DNA of 64,000 nucleotides from Semisulcospira habei (Eukaryota; Mollusca; Gastropoda; Semisulcospiridae): contig BTPG01000002.1 in assembly GCA_036245525.1 (NCBI GenBank), positions 161,162,093 to 161,226,092 on the forward strand, read 5' to 3'. A program made the position numbers and the translations under genes. Under the pieces are notes generated by a model. It had not been told where the DNA came from and ran no database searches. It was given only the letters and a program-made list of their open reading frames with translations. Each line of letters begins with the position of its first letter. Position 1 is the first letter of the stretch. Positions 10,097 to 19,553 of the stretch are shown in pieces.

Positions 10097-13000
10097 TCAA
10101 ATCTTGTTAAAAATATTGCATGCTCGCAAGAAATTGAAGATTTTGTCCGGGGGAACATCCCGGAACAAAACCTTCAAGGAGTCTGCTGTAAAGTGTTTAT
10201 ATCTGGTGTCAATTAGGTCAGCACAATACAGCAAAAAGTGTCGAACAGAAAACTGCTCATCACAGGCAAAACACCATGGACGCTCATCCTGTTTAAGTAA
10301 GTAAGAGTGTGTAACATACGTGTGCCCGATGTGGAGCCGAGCAAGGACAGTCTCCTCACGGCGGTTGCCGCAGCGGAAAGGTAGACTGTCAGACAACTTA
10401 GGAAGAGCTTCATGAAGCTTGTTCCCTCCCTCTTTGTCCCACTCGAACTGCCACTCGCGGGCCACGTACGCACTAATCACAGGTTTAAAATCACTATAGA
10501 CAGTCTGTGTGTCAGGGACAGGGTCACTGCGGGCACTGTTGGCAGCAGAATCTGCGATTCTGTTGCCTTCGATGCCCACATGGCCTGGGACCCAAATAAA
10601 AATGATGTCATAATATTCCTTCATCAAGTCCGCGTAGAGCTCTCTAATCTGCACCAGCAGTGGATGGTCTGTTCCCGCGCCCTGAAGGGCCTGCAGGGCA
10701 GAAAGAGAGTCAGACAGAATCAGGAAGTTCCCTTTCCGAGACTGATAGGCATGCTTGAGTGCTAGCAGAATGGCCTGCAGTTCTGCACTAAATACAGAGG
10801 AATGGTCAGGGAGACGGAGCTTAAATGGGCGTCTAGGATGGCGAGAGGACACTGCAGCCGCTGCCACTCTTCCATCCTCAGACTTGGACCCATCCGTATA
10901 AAGACGACAATAGCCAGGAAAAATTGAAAGGAGTTCATTGAGGCTCTGTTGGTATATGGCTGGTGGAGTACAATCCTTCTTGTGGGCAGTCAAGTCCAGC
11001 AAGATGTCAGGAACTGGTAGTAGCCAGGGTGGAGTGACGTGTTGCAGAGATTCCGAAACTTTGTCCAGGTCCACTCCGGCCGCCTGCAGATGAGGTCGGA
11101 CACGGAAGGAAAGTGGACGGACAGCTCCCGGATGGGCATCGTAAATCTCTGCAAACGACGGGTTAAAAACACAATCATAGGCAGGATTTTCTGGATGGGC
11201 CTTCAGCTTCAGAACGTAGCTGAGCATGAGGCGGATGCGGCGGAGCCTGAGAGAAGGCTCCCCTGCCTCTGCATACAGACTAGGAACTGGAGATGTCCTG
11301 AAGGCTCCCAGACATATGCGCAGACCTTGATGGTGAATTGTGTTCAGACGCTGCAGAACAGACTTGGAAGCCGAGCCATATACCACAGAGCCGTAATCCA
11401 GTTTGGACCGAACAAGGGCCCGGTACAGTCGAAGTAAGACGATGCGGTCTGCACCCCAGTCAGTACGACCAACGACACGAAGAATGTCGAGGGCCTTCCA
11501 ACAAGAGGTTCTAAGGTAGTTAACATGGTTGCAGAAGGTCAATCTTTTGTCAAAGATGACCCCCAAAAACTTTGCCTCTTCGGCCACCTTAATTGGCACA
11601 CCAGCAATGCTCAGGCTAGGTTCTGGAAAAAATTTCGTCTGGTTAGTAAAATGCACACAGACTGTCTTGGAGGGCGAGAATCTGAATCCATTGAGAGACA
11701 CCCACCCCTGGATTCGATCAACACACAGCTGCAAGCGCCTCTCAAGGGACGCAAGTCCTCGACCTCGTGCACACAAAGCAAAGTCGTCCACAAACAAAGA
11801 GCATTCAGAATCATCCTTGACGGCCTTTACAATGTTATTTATTTTAATGCTAAATAAAACAGGAGATAGAATACTGCCCTGCGGGACACCCATCTCCTGT
11901 TCAAAGGAGTCGGAGAGGGTGGAGCCCACACGGACATGGAACGACCTGTTGGACAAAAAATTGTGAATAAAAACGGGCAGATGCCCTTTAAAACCCATGT
12001 CCGACAAATCAGACATTATACCATGCTTCCAGGTAGTGTCATATGCCTTTTCAAGATCAAAGAAAATTGCATAGACATGCTGCTTGTTGACAAAAGCATC
12101 TCGGATAAAAGACTCAAAGCGGACTAGATGGTCAGTTGTACTACGGAAGCGCCGGAAACCGCACTGGAGGTCTGTGATGAGACCCTGTGACTCAAGATGC
12201 CACACCAGTCGGGCGTTGACCAAGCGTTCCATAGTTTTACATAAACATGATGTCAAAGCTATTGGCCGGTAGTTGCCCGGGTCGGAAGGATCCTTACCCG
12301 GCTTGGGAATTGGCACAACCACTGCCTGGCGCCAAGATGGCGGAAAATGACCGGTTATCCAGATATGGTTAAAGGCCTTGAGAAGTACAAGGAGTGAATC
12401 CTCAGGCAGATGTGTTATGAGCTGATAATGGATGGTATCTAATCCAGCAGCAGAGTCAGTACATTTCTGCAAGGCTTGCTGCAATTCTGAAAACGTAAAA
12501 GGGGCATTATAGTCTTCCAAGTTATCCGATATAAAATCACAAGCACAAGATTCTCGCTTCTCCTTCTCTCTCTGGAAGAAAGGTGAATAATGCTCTGTTG
12601 AAGAATTATGGGCAATGGTGGAGGCAAGCAAATTGGCCACAGCCTTTTTATCTGTGACCAAACTGGCACCATCTCTAAGATGGCCGACAGAAGCCGAGCC
12701 ACCCCCGCCCCTAACTCTTCGAACAGCCTTCCAGATTTTTTGGGACGGAGTCCTAGAAGATAAAGATGAGACGAAGCGTCTCCAGGAAGCACGGCGTTCA
12801 CGTTTAAAAATGTAACGGGCTTTCGCCCGCTGTCTTTTAAAGGTTAAAATATTTGCTTGCGACGGATTACGAAAAGCACGTCGCTGAGCAGATTTGCGCA
12901 TTGTTTGGGCCTTGCGGCACTCTTCATTGAACCATGGTACTCTCGGCTTCCGAGGGAGTGATGTGGAAGTTCTAGGGATGGTTTCACCTGCAACCTCCAA

Positions 13001-13342
13001 CAAAATAGAAGTAAAACAAGAAACAGGTTCTTCAGCTGACATGACCACCTCCTCTGTAAGACGAGACTGACAGAGAGAGGCAAACAGAGACCAGTTAGCT
13101 TTCTTGAGATTCCAGCGCCCCACCGGCGAATCCTCCTCACAGCTGACCGATGACAGGACTACTGGGAAGTGGTCACTACCACACAGGTCGTCGTGAACCT
13201 TCCAGTCAAAGTCCAGCATGAGAGAAGGATCACACACAGTGAGGTCTAGAACAGAACTAGATCCGGAACCTGAGTTAGAGTATGTAGGTGAGCCATCGTT
13301 AAGGACACACAGGTTAAGTTGAGAAAAAACATCTTCTAACAT
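10097..13342 (-). CDS. LINE-A ORF2, 3' part: endonuclease end, reverse transcriptase, RNase H
   Basis: This open frame of about 1080 codons begins within the end of the endonuclease (CGSDHFPVVL, with the catalytic SDH). It continues through the reverse transcriptase: NYRPIALTSCLCK, QCGFRRFRSTTDH, IFFDLEKAYDTTW, GVPQGSILSPVLF, and a FVDD box where YADD or FADD is usual. RNase H follows with all four expected acidic positions: LYTDGSKSED, FSAELQAILLAL, ILSDSLSALQAL, and a HVGIEGNRIADSAANS segment. A C-terminal CFACDEQFSVRHFLLYC cluster looks like a Cys/His knuckle. The first Met here is created by the insertion junction. Read through without the insertion, the frame joins that of 13584-14033. 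The protein would nick target DNA and copy the LINE RNA into it. Confidence 0.9.
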   Translation of the reverse strand: MLEDVFSQLNLCVLNDGSPTYSNSGSGSSSVLDLTVCDPSLMLDFDWKVHDDLCGSDHFPVVLSSVSCEEDSPVGRWNLKKANWSLFASLCQSRLTEEVVMSAEEPVSCFTSILLEVAGETIPRTSTSLPRKPRVPWFNEECRKAQTMRKSAQRRAFRNPSQANILTFKRQRAKARYIFKRERRASWRRFVSSLSSRTPSQKIWKAVRRVRGGGGSASVGHLRDGASLVTDKKAVANLLASTIAHNSSTEHYSPFFQREKEKRESCACDFISDNLEDYNAPFTFSELQQALQKCTDSAAGLDTIHYQLITHLPEDSLLVLLKAFNHIWITGHFPPSWRQAVVVPIPKPGKDPSDPGNYRPIALTSCLCKTMERLVNARLVWHLESQGLITDLQCGFRRFRSTTDHLVRFESFIRDAFVNKQHVYAIFFDLEKAYDTTWKHGIMSDLSDMGFKGHLPVFIHNFLSNRSFHVRVGSTLSDSFEQEMGVPQGSILSPVLFSIKINNIVKAVKDDSECSLFVDDFALCARGRGLASLERRLQLCVDRIQGWVSLNGFRFSPSKTVCVHFTNQTKFFPEPSLSIAGVPIKVAEEAKFLGVIFDKRLTFCNHVNYLRTSCWKALDILRVVGRTDWGADRIVLLRLYRALVRSKLDYGSVVYGSASKSVLQRLNTIHHQGLRICLGAFRTSPVPSLYAEAGEPSLRLRRIRLMLSYVLKLKAHPENPAYDCVFNPSFAEIYDAHPGAVRPLSFRVRPHLQAAGVDLDKVSESLQHVTPPWLLPVPDILLDLTAHKKDCTPPAIYQQSLNELLSIFPGYCRLYTDGSKSEDGRVAAAAVSSRHPRRPFKLRLPDHSSVFSAELQAILLALKHAYQSRKGNFLILSDSLSALQALQGAGTDHPLLVQIRELYADLMKEYYDIIFIWVPGHVGIEGNRIADSAANSARSDPVPDTQTVYSDFKPVISAYVAREWQFEWDKEGGNKLHEALPKLSDSLPFRCGNRREETVLARLHIGHTYVTHSYLLKQDERPWCFACDEQFSVRHFLLYCADLIDTRYKHFTADSLKVLFRDVPPDKIFNFLRACNIFNKI

Positions 13343-13583
13343 AATAATAATAATAATAATAATGAGTATTTATATAGCGCTTAATCTTACTCAAAAGCTC
13401 TAAGCGCTTTACAATCTGTACACAAAAATAAAAATACAATGACATATGCACATAACAAACAAAGCACAATGCCCGAACACACCACTTTTACAATAAACTA
13501 AACAACAATACATACATAATAATTTATATTCTAATTAACATTCAGTCTAAACAAGGAGGATTGCAGAACTACAACTAAGGCAT
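13343..13583 (-). mobile_element. Short ATT-tailed element inserted in LINE-A ORF2
   Basis: A ~241-bp non-coding segment separates the two halves of ORF2. Its low-coordinate end is (aat)n followed by tttatatagcgcttaatc and ctctaagcgctttacaatc. The same 3' domain occurs at 17126, 23921 and in the tRNA-derived SINE at 51955-52392. The flanking LINE codons join in frame if it is removed. Only a 3-bp duplication (cat) is obvious, so a SINE origin with a short duplication, or another mechanism, both remain possible. Confidence 0.7.
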
Positions 13584-14033
13584 CATCTGACCTCTGCCAT
13601 CATAGTGGTCACTACCCCAAAGGTGAGCATGACCGTTAAAATCCCCCATGAGAATAAAGGGAGGGGGCAGTTGATCTACTAAGTTAAAAATATCATTGCT
13701 ACAGACCCGCAGTGATGGTGGCAGGTAAATACTACATATGGTTATGGTCTTTTTTAAGGTAACCCGAGCAGCGACAGCCTGAAGACAGGTGTCGATGCTA
13801 ACGGGGCTACATAAAATTTGGCTACTAATGAGAAGAGCCGCTCCACCCGAGCGCCTCTCCGAATCAGAGCCTTTATGTATAACATTAAAACCATTAAAAG
13901 ACACAGGGTCAGAAGTCTTCAGGTAAGTCTCCTGAAGAGATATTACTGAGGGGTTATAGAACTTGACTAAAAGATGTAATTCCTCAAAGTTAGCTCGAAA
14001 ACCACGACAATTCCACTGAAGCAAAGAGTCCAT
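13584..14033 (-). CDS. LINE-A ORF2, N-terminal endonuclease part
   Basis: It starts with MDSLLQWNCRGFRANFEEL, the QWN metal-binding start of apurinic-type endonucleases. SVISLQETYL (catalytic Glu) and ILMGDFNGHAHLWGS (GDFN box) follow. The frame runs into the insertion at 13583 and stops there. The missing C-terminal endonuclease motif (SDH) is on the other side of the insertion. The start ATG lies 2 nt after the ORF1 stop. Confidence 0.85.
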
Positions 14034-14035
14034 GA

Positions 14036-15469
14036 TTAAGTCTTATCTGGGGGTAAGGAGTTTTTCCCCCCTTTTTCCTTTACCTTGGAAGGAGTTGAAG
14101 AAACAGAGGGGGGCCGGCTCCCGGGCCTCCTCTGGTTCCTCGGAGAGGAAGGGGGTGGAGCTGCCGCAGCATCAGCAACAACAACTTCCACTCCCTCCAT
14201 CCGCTCCTCCAGTGCAGCATATTTGTTTTGAAGGGGGACATCTGTGTTCCCCTTCTGGGCCCGTGCGCACAGCGGTCCCATAGATTTCTTAGACTTCTGG
14301 TCCTGGGCAGCGTTCCTGCCGCTAGAGTTAGCGGCCTTAGAAGGCTGACCAGAGCCAGAAGCCTTTGGAGTTGACTGACTAACAGGTTTGGGTGGGGGCT
14401 GAGGCTTAGGGGCAACAGAAGGCGGCACAACCGGACCGGCAGTGTCCGCCTTCTGCGTTCCCTGGCTCCTTGTCACCACCGGAGGAGGGTTACTCTCCAG
14501 GGGCGAGAGGAGCCGAGGCTCCGCCCCCAACCAAGAAGTTGGGGTCTGACATGAAAAGTCTTTGGTGGGGCGCTTGCCTGCCACCGCTGCACTAAAAGTA
14601 TACACTGAGGTGTTAGAGGTTGGGGCAGCTGCACCAGGGCCTTCAACCAGTTTTTTGGCATCCAGAAAGGACAGCCCCTTCTCCACACGCACCTGCTGAA
14701 TCTTGCACTCGGATATCCAACGAGGGCATTTCTTATCCGAAGCCATATGCGCCCCCTGGCAATTCACACACAGGGGGGTGGCTGTGCAGGACTCAGCAGA
14801 GTGTCCGGGCCTAGTGCAACGGGCGCATGAAGCCTCTGCCTGACGGCATGTCTTCTGCCCATGGCCATACTTTTGGCACTTAAAGCACCGGAGGGGAAGA
14901 GGGACGTACTTTTTCACTCTCAGGGAGTAGTAACCTCCCCAGATGGTAGTAGGAGGGGTGGGGGTGCCAAACGTCAGGATGATGGTAGGGAGACGGATCT
15001 CCCCACCACCTCGCTTGGAAGCGAAGCGCCTGACGCAAGTCACCCCCTGAGACTTAAGGTTCCTTACAAGTTCATCTTCTGACAGTTCTGCCAAAGCTTG
15101 ATCTTTGATTACGCCTCTTGACGAATTCATAGTTTTGTGGGGTGTGACTTCCACATGAGTGTCTCCGATGGAAGAGAGCCCCAGTAGCCCGCTGGAGTGT
15201 GCCCGAGTACGGCACTCCACCAGCAAGTCACCAGACCTGAGGCGCTGGGCGTCAGGCCTGCCAACACGGCTCCTGAGGGTCTCCCCCACCAGAAAAGGAT
15301 GCAGCTTGGTAACTGGTTTCTCCTTCACCTTGCTATGGACAATGAGGAAGCGAGGCCATACGGCCGACGCCTGAGGTGTCGCTTCCTCACAGTCTGAATC
15401 ACTGTCGTGTTCAATGTCGGCGTCTATGTGCCGTTTCTGTGCTAGTTTTGGTTTTTTGGTTTTATCCAT
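14036..15469 (-). CDS. LINE-A ORF1 (gag-like, three zinc knuckles)
   Basis: The 477-residue nucleic-acid-binding protein opens with a charged N terminus (MDKTKKPKLAQKR). A middle domain follows, then three tandem knuckles: CFKCQKYGHGQKTC, CARCTRPGHSAESC and CVNCQGAHMASDKKC. The C-terminal half is Pro/Ser/Lys-rich and low complexity. This is the usual ORF1 layout of I-group and Jockey-group LINEs, where it coats the RNA. It is fully open. Confidence 0.85.
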   Translation of the reverse strand: MDKTKKPKLAQKRHIDADIEHDSDSDCEEATPQASAVWPRFLIVHSKVKEKPVTKLHPFLVGETLRSRVGRPDAQRLRSGDLLVECRTRAHSSGLLGLSSIGDTHVEVTPHKTMNSSRGVIKDQALAELSEDELVRNLKSQGVTCVRRFASKRGGGEIRLPTIILTFGTPTPPTTIWGGYYSLRVKKYVPLPLRCFKCQKYGHGQKTCRQAEASCARCTRPGHSAESCTATPLCVNCQGAHMASDKKCPRWISECKIQQVRVEKGLSFLDAKKLVEGPGAAAPTSNTSVYTFSAAVAGKRPTKDFSCQTPTSWLGAEPRLLSPLESNPPPVVTRSQGTQKADTAGPVVPPSVAPKPQPPPKPVSQSTPKASGSGQPSKAANSSGRNAAQDQKSKKSMGPLCARAQKGNTDVPLQNKYAALEERMEGVEVVVADAAAAPPPSSPRNQRRPGSRPPSVSSTPSKVKEKGGKNSLPPDKT

Positions 15470-16158
15470 ATTATATTAGTAGAGATATTCATCCCCCGGG
15501 GGTCCCCGCCCGCCACCGAGCCCAACAAGGGAAAGTGCAACTGTCGGCGGGTCTCCAGCCGACGCACAATGGAGACTGCCCGAAAGATATACTCAAGGGG
15601 GTAAGCCCGATTGAACCGTTTGAGCCACCGCCTTCTATCACACCGTTGAATGCAGGGGAATACTGGCGTAAAGCACCTAATCAGCAGCAGAAGCTATAGC
15701 ATGGTGCTCCGTATAGCAACCCGCATGTCAACAGTGGGATAGGGCTCAACGTGACAAGAGCCGATTGACTAGGCCGGTACGACTAGCCTCCCGTTTAGGT
15801 AGAAGTCAAGGCCGAAGTGGAGTGTTGGCACCAGTCAGCCGCAGCCCAAAGGGAACCTCAGCCACCAGGATCCTCTTCTCCCCCGACACGGGTCTCCAAG
15901 CACGGCAAACACTTGGGATCCAAAGGACCAAAAAGTCACGAGTATTTTTAAGGACCAATCCAACATGGTACGACCTAGGTTAGCACAGCTCCTTAAAAAC
16001 CGGACCAGTGAAAAGGCTGAACAACATATCTGCTGACATCAAGTCCTAATCCTGGACAAAGATGGCACCCGTCCGCTAGCCCACTCAGTCAGGGACTGAG
16101 CGGACTACCCACCTACGCCACGTGGAGGCCGGTGCCGGGTAGGCGATTCACATTACAG

Positions 16159-16594
16159 ACTAAAGGCCATTTGATACATCTGTCATCTTTGTGAACTCAT
16201 AGCTCGGCACTCAACATTGCATGGTACTTCCATGTGTTCACCCATCATAGACATCAAGACCCTATTCAACACCATTCCAACTGCCATGTGTTATCTATAC
16301 ATCACAGACATCAATACCCCAGTCAATTCTATTCTAACTTCCACATGTTTTCCATACATCACAGCTCAAAATCACTATAAAAAAAAGTGAAATGACCATA
16401 CTATTTCAAGGGCAGAGCATGGGCTGGTGCCTCTTTGCACCAAGCTTTTCTGGCAGTGGCACAACCCTTAAACAATCATGACTTTTTCTGGTCTTCACAT
16501 GCCAACTCCTAAAGTAGGGAATACAAAGCATGAGTTATCTTGCATTTTTATAGGCATTATGTGGTTTAGAACAGAAATTGTGCATGGCAATTCC
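16159..16594. other. No recognisable feature
   Basis: It contains a few imperfect repeats of catcacagacatcaatacc-like words (about 16240-16370) but no gene. Confidence 0.3.
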
Positions 16595-17125
16595 TGTTCT
16601 AAGAAGCACAGGAGGAGGTGGATGTCATTACCTATTTGGGTAGCGTCATTGACAAACAGGGAGGCTCAGATACAGATGTCAAACAACGGATAGGGAAAGC
16701 ACGAACAGCATTTATACAACTGTGGAACATCTGGAAATCCAAAGAACTATCAACCAAGACCAAAGTCAGGATCTTCAATACCAATGTCAAGCCAGTTCTA
16801 TATGGAGCAGAAACTTGGAGAACAACAGTTGCCATCACAAAGAGAATACAAGTCTTCATTATCAACTGCCTACGCAAGATCCTAAACATCCATTGGCCAG
16901 AGACCATCAGCAACAATGAACTCTGGAATAAAACCAATCAGCTGCCTGCAGAAGACGAAATTAAAAAACAACTTTGGAGATGATAGGGCACACTTTACGT
17001 AAGCCAGCAGGCAACATCACCAGGCAAGCCAAGCCCTAACATGGAATCCACAGGGCACGCGGAAAAGAGGCAGACCAAGAAACACATGGCGCCAAGAACT
17101 GGATGCAGACCTTAAGACCATGAAG
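16595..17125 (+). pseudogene. Diverged RTE-like LINE, 3' end of reverse transcriptase ORF
   Basis: It encodes [19 protein letters not shown], then [37 protein letters not shown] and, after frameshifts and a stop at about 16980, a [18 protein letters not shown] end. This is the same C-terminal domain as the RTE copies at 41071-42860 and 54278-55887, but clearly older. It is cut off by the ATT-rich repeat at 17126. Confidence 0.75.
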
Positions 17126-17430
17126 ATAATAATAATAATTAATAATTATGGTATTTATAATACGCTTATCTTATAATAATTATAACTCTAAGTGTGCACT
17201 CACAACTCGCGCACGCTTTAGACGACGACTCACGTACCACAAATAATGAAATACATTACGACAGTCTGCTTAGGGTGGGGAGTGTGGTGGTATAGCCCTA
17301 GAACTGTTGAAAGAGGTGAGTTTTGAGGGCGGACTGGAAGGAGGAGAGAGAGTGTTTCTGACGGAGAGAGATTGGGAGTGTTCCAGGTGGACGGACCGTA
17401 TACTGAGAAGGATCAGGATCAGGAATTTAT
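17126..17430. repeat. ATT-tailed short interspersed repeat
   Basis: It starts with (ata)n, then gtatttataatacgcttatc and ctctaagtgtgcact, a diverged form of the 3' domain seen at 13343 and 51955. A GA-rich segment follows (ggtgagttttgagggcgg, ggaggagagagagtgttt). It separates the RTE relic from the mariner relic. Confidence 0.5.
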
Positions 17431-17524
17431 TTAACGTCTTTTCACACATTGGTGATATTAGACAAACAAAAACAAAAAAAAAGAAATAAATAAAATAAAA
17501 TTATATACGAAATAAAATTATATA

Positions 17525-18602
17525 CGAGGGGGTGCTGATAAGTTCCTGGCTTTGCCCCCTTCCAGATAAAAAAGAAAAACGAGTGTGAGGGCATATGACA
17601 CCCTAATATCTTAGTATGTAACTGTGCAAATATCAGGTGTTTGCGATTCCAACAACTGTGTCTTTTTTTAGGTAGAATCTGTGATGGCAGAGGCACAAGC
17701 AAGTTTCACGACATTGGCGGTACGGGCCGTCATGAAGTTTTTGTTTCTCCAGAAAAAATCAGCAAAGGACATTCACACTGAAATGTTACAAACATTGGGG
17801 GAGAAGTGTCCTTCCTACAGCACTGTCAAAAACCTGGACATCTCGTTTCAAGACTGGGCATTTCACTGTTAAAGATGAGCCCCCCTGGGCGCCCCCCAAC
17901 CTCAACTGACCTGGCAACCTGCGATGCTGTCCATGAGCTGATTATTGAGTACCGGCGAATATCCGCAAAAACGATAGCCCAGATACTGGACATCTCACGG
18001 GAGCGTGTTGGGTTTGATATCTTCACTATCCTAGACATGCGCAAGCTTTCAGCGAAGTGGGTGCGAAATGTTTGAACAGTGATCAGAGGAAGGAACGCGT
18101 TGACGCATCCAAAGCCGTTTTGGCCCATTTTTGCAGCTGCACACGACTTTTTAGCTAGGTTAGTTACTGAGGACGAAACCTGGCTCCACATCTATGATCT
18201 TGCAACCACGGAACAGTCAAAGGAATGTCGCCACAGTGGGTCCCCGTGGCCGAAAAAGTTCCGCACATAGAAATCGGCCCAAAACAGTCATGGTGTCCGT
18301 TTAATGGGACAAGGACGGTATTCTGTTGGTGGACTACCTACCTTAGGGCTCTAGTATCACCGGACAGTATTATGCAAACCTCCTAGACCAGCTGAAAGTG
18401 GCAATTTTGATGAAACGACGTGGAAAGTTGACCAAAGGGGTCCTTTTTTTGCAGGAAAATGCACCTGAGCACATGTCCAACATTGTGGCTGCCAAATTGA
18501 AACTCTTGGGTTTCCAATAGGTCCACCATACCCCCTACTCACCTGACCTAGCCCCTTCGGACTATTATCTGTTCCCGAACTCGAAGAAACACCTTAAGGG
18601 TT
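17525..18602 (+). pseudogene. Dead mariner/Tc1-family transposase with one terminal repeat
   Basis: The left end tacgagggggtgctgataag followed by ttcctggc resembles mariner terminal repeats. The transposase relic follows in several frames. These give FLFLQKKSAKDIHTEML, a PGRPPTSTDLA hook, EYRRISAKTIAQILDISRE (second helix-turn-helix), LVTEDETWLHIYD (first catalytic Asp), FLQENAPEHMS (where Asp is expected, Glu is present) and YSPDLAPSDYYLF (third acidic residue). Stops and frameshifts are numerous. The 3' end (about 18602) lacks a matching inverted repeat, so the element is truncated and inactive. Confidence 0.75.
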
Positions 18603-18639
18603 AACCAGCTTTGCGCATAGGCACCTGTTGTTCGTGACG

Positions 18640-18803
18640 GAAAAACAAACTGAAGTAACGAAATTTTTAACGAAAGAAATCGATAATCGTTACTTTTATT
18701 TTTTAATTCGTTGAATTTTATTTAACTTTTTAAAAACATTAACGCGTTAAATTTTCTTTAACCAAAAATTTAATTTGTTAAATCGTTAAATCTTCCAACC
18801 CTG
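18640..18803. mobile_element. Terminal fragment of a hAT-like element
   Basis: The segment is rich in cgttaaa and taacgaaa words and ends in ttccaaccctg, which read inward is CAGGGTTGGAA, a common hAT terminus. No transposase or partner terminus is visible. Confidence 0.4.
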
Positions 18804-19553
18804 ATTATGGCTCACGTTAATGACTGATTTACATATATATGGTCAAGAGTACGACTAGGCGTCGAGTGCCGGTTTCGCTACCTGACTGACAAAACTCAAA
18901 CTCGGGCATGCATCTCACACAACCATATCTCAACTGGTTAGAAATTGAACATACCTTCTAATTCTTTGTCATTTTTGCATACATCCGATGGGATAAAAGA
19001 GTTATTCATTGTTTTGTGCGATCGAGCGGCGGAAGCCAAAATTTTGAAACGTGACATCACTCACGTGTTCGCTTTCAGATAACAAATTTCAGGGAATGGA
19101 ATAGACTTTCGAAACCAAGTTTAGGCCTACAGAGAGCCAATGCAAGTTACTATTTTGTTACCATATCGTCAAATTTTACTTGTGTCTAAGTTAAAAGTAG
19201 TTTGAGGGCAAGTAAAGGCTAGAATGAACATAACGCGTGTCGTCAATTTCACACGTGCAAATCTCGCTGTGAACCGGAACACAAAAAACGTACCCTGAGG
19301 CACCTAATTAACATATCCTAGACAACATTACTCTGCATTCTGATTACCGTAAACAAATTCAAAATCCTTTTGAGAATTGAACGAAGGCTGCGTTTTAAAC
19401 TTCTTCAAACCAAAAGTTGTAAATTTTGTGTTACGTTCAATCACGGGAAAAAAATCTCGCAATCATCAACGCGCGTGATTTTCTGGAATTGTCAGCCATT
19501 TTGAGATTTGCGTTTGGTCAGTCCTACGTACCTCATATCTACAGGTGACATCG
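18804..19553. other. Upstream region of the putative small gene; no other feature
   Basis: The sequence appears unique, without coding potential. It contains one gaacataac motif (19226) of the recurring family described under findings. No clear TATA box is seen near 19500. Confidence 0.3.

Larger units (their letters stand above)
9874..16144 (-). mobile_element. LINE-A: full-length I-like non-LTR retrotransposon
   Basis: The element is bounded by perfect 14-bp target duplications gattcacattacag (9860-9873 and 16145-16158). On the minus strand the order is a ~675-bp 5' UTR (16144-15470), a zinc-knuckle ORF1 (15469-14036), ORF2 with apurinic endonuclease, reverse transcriptase and RNase H (14033-10097), a short 3' UTR, and a 3' end ggcgttaaacccaaataac with a (CTAA)n tail. 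ORF1 ends 2 nt before the ORF2 ATG, suggesting coupled translation. The gag plus APE plus RT plus RNase H order fits the I group (I/Nimb-like), though the clade is not certain. ORF2 is interrupted only by the short insertion at 13343-13583. Confidence 0.9.
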
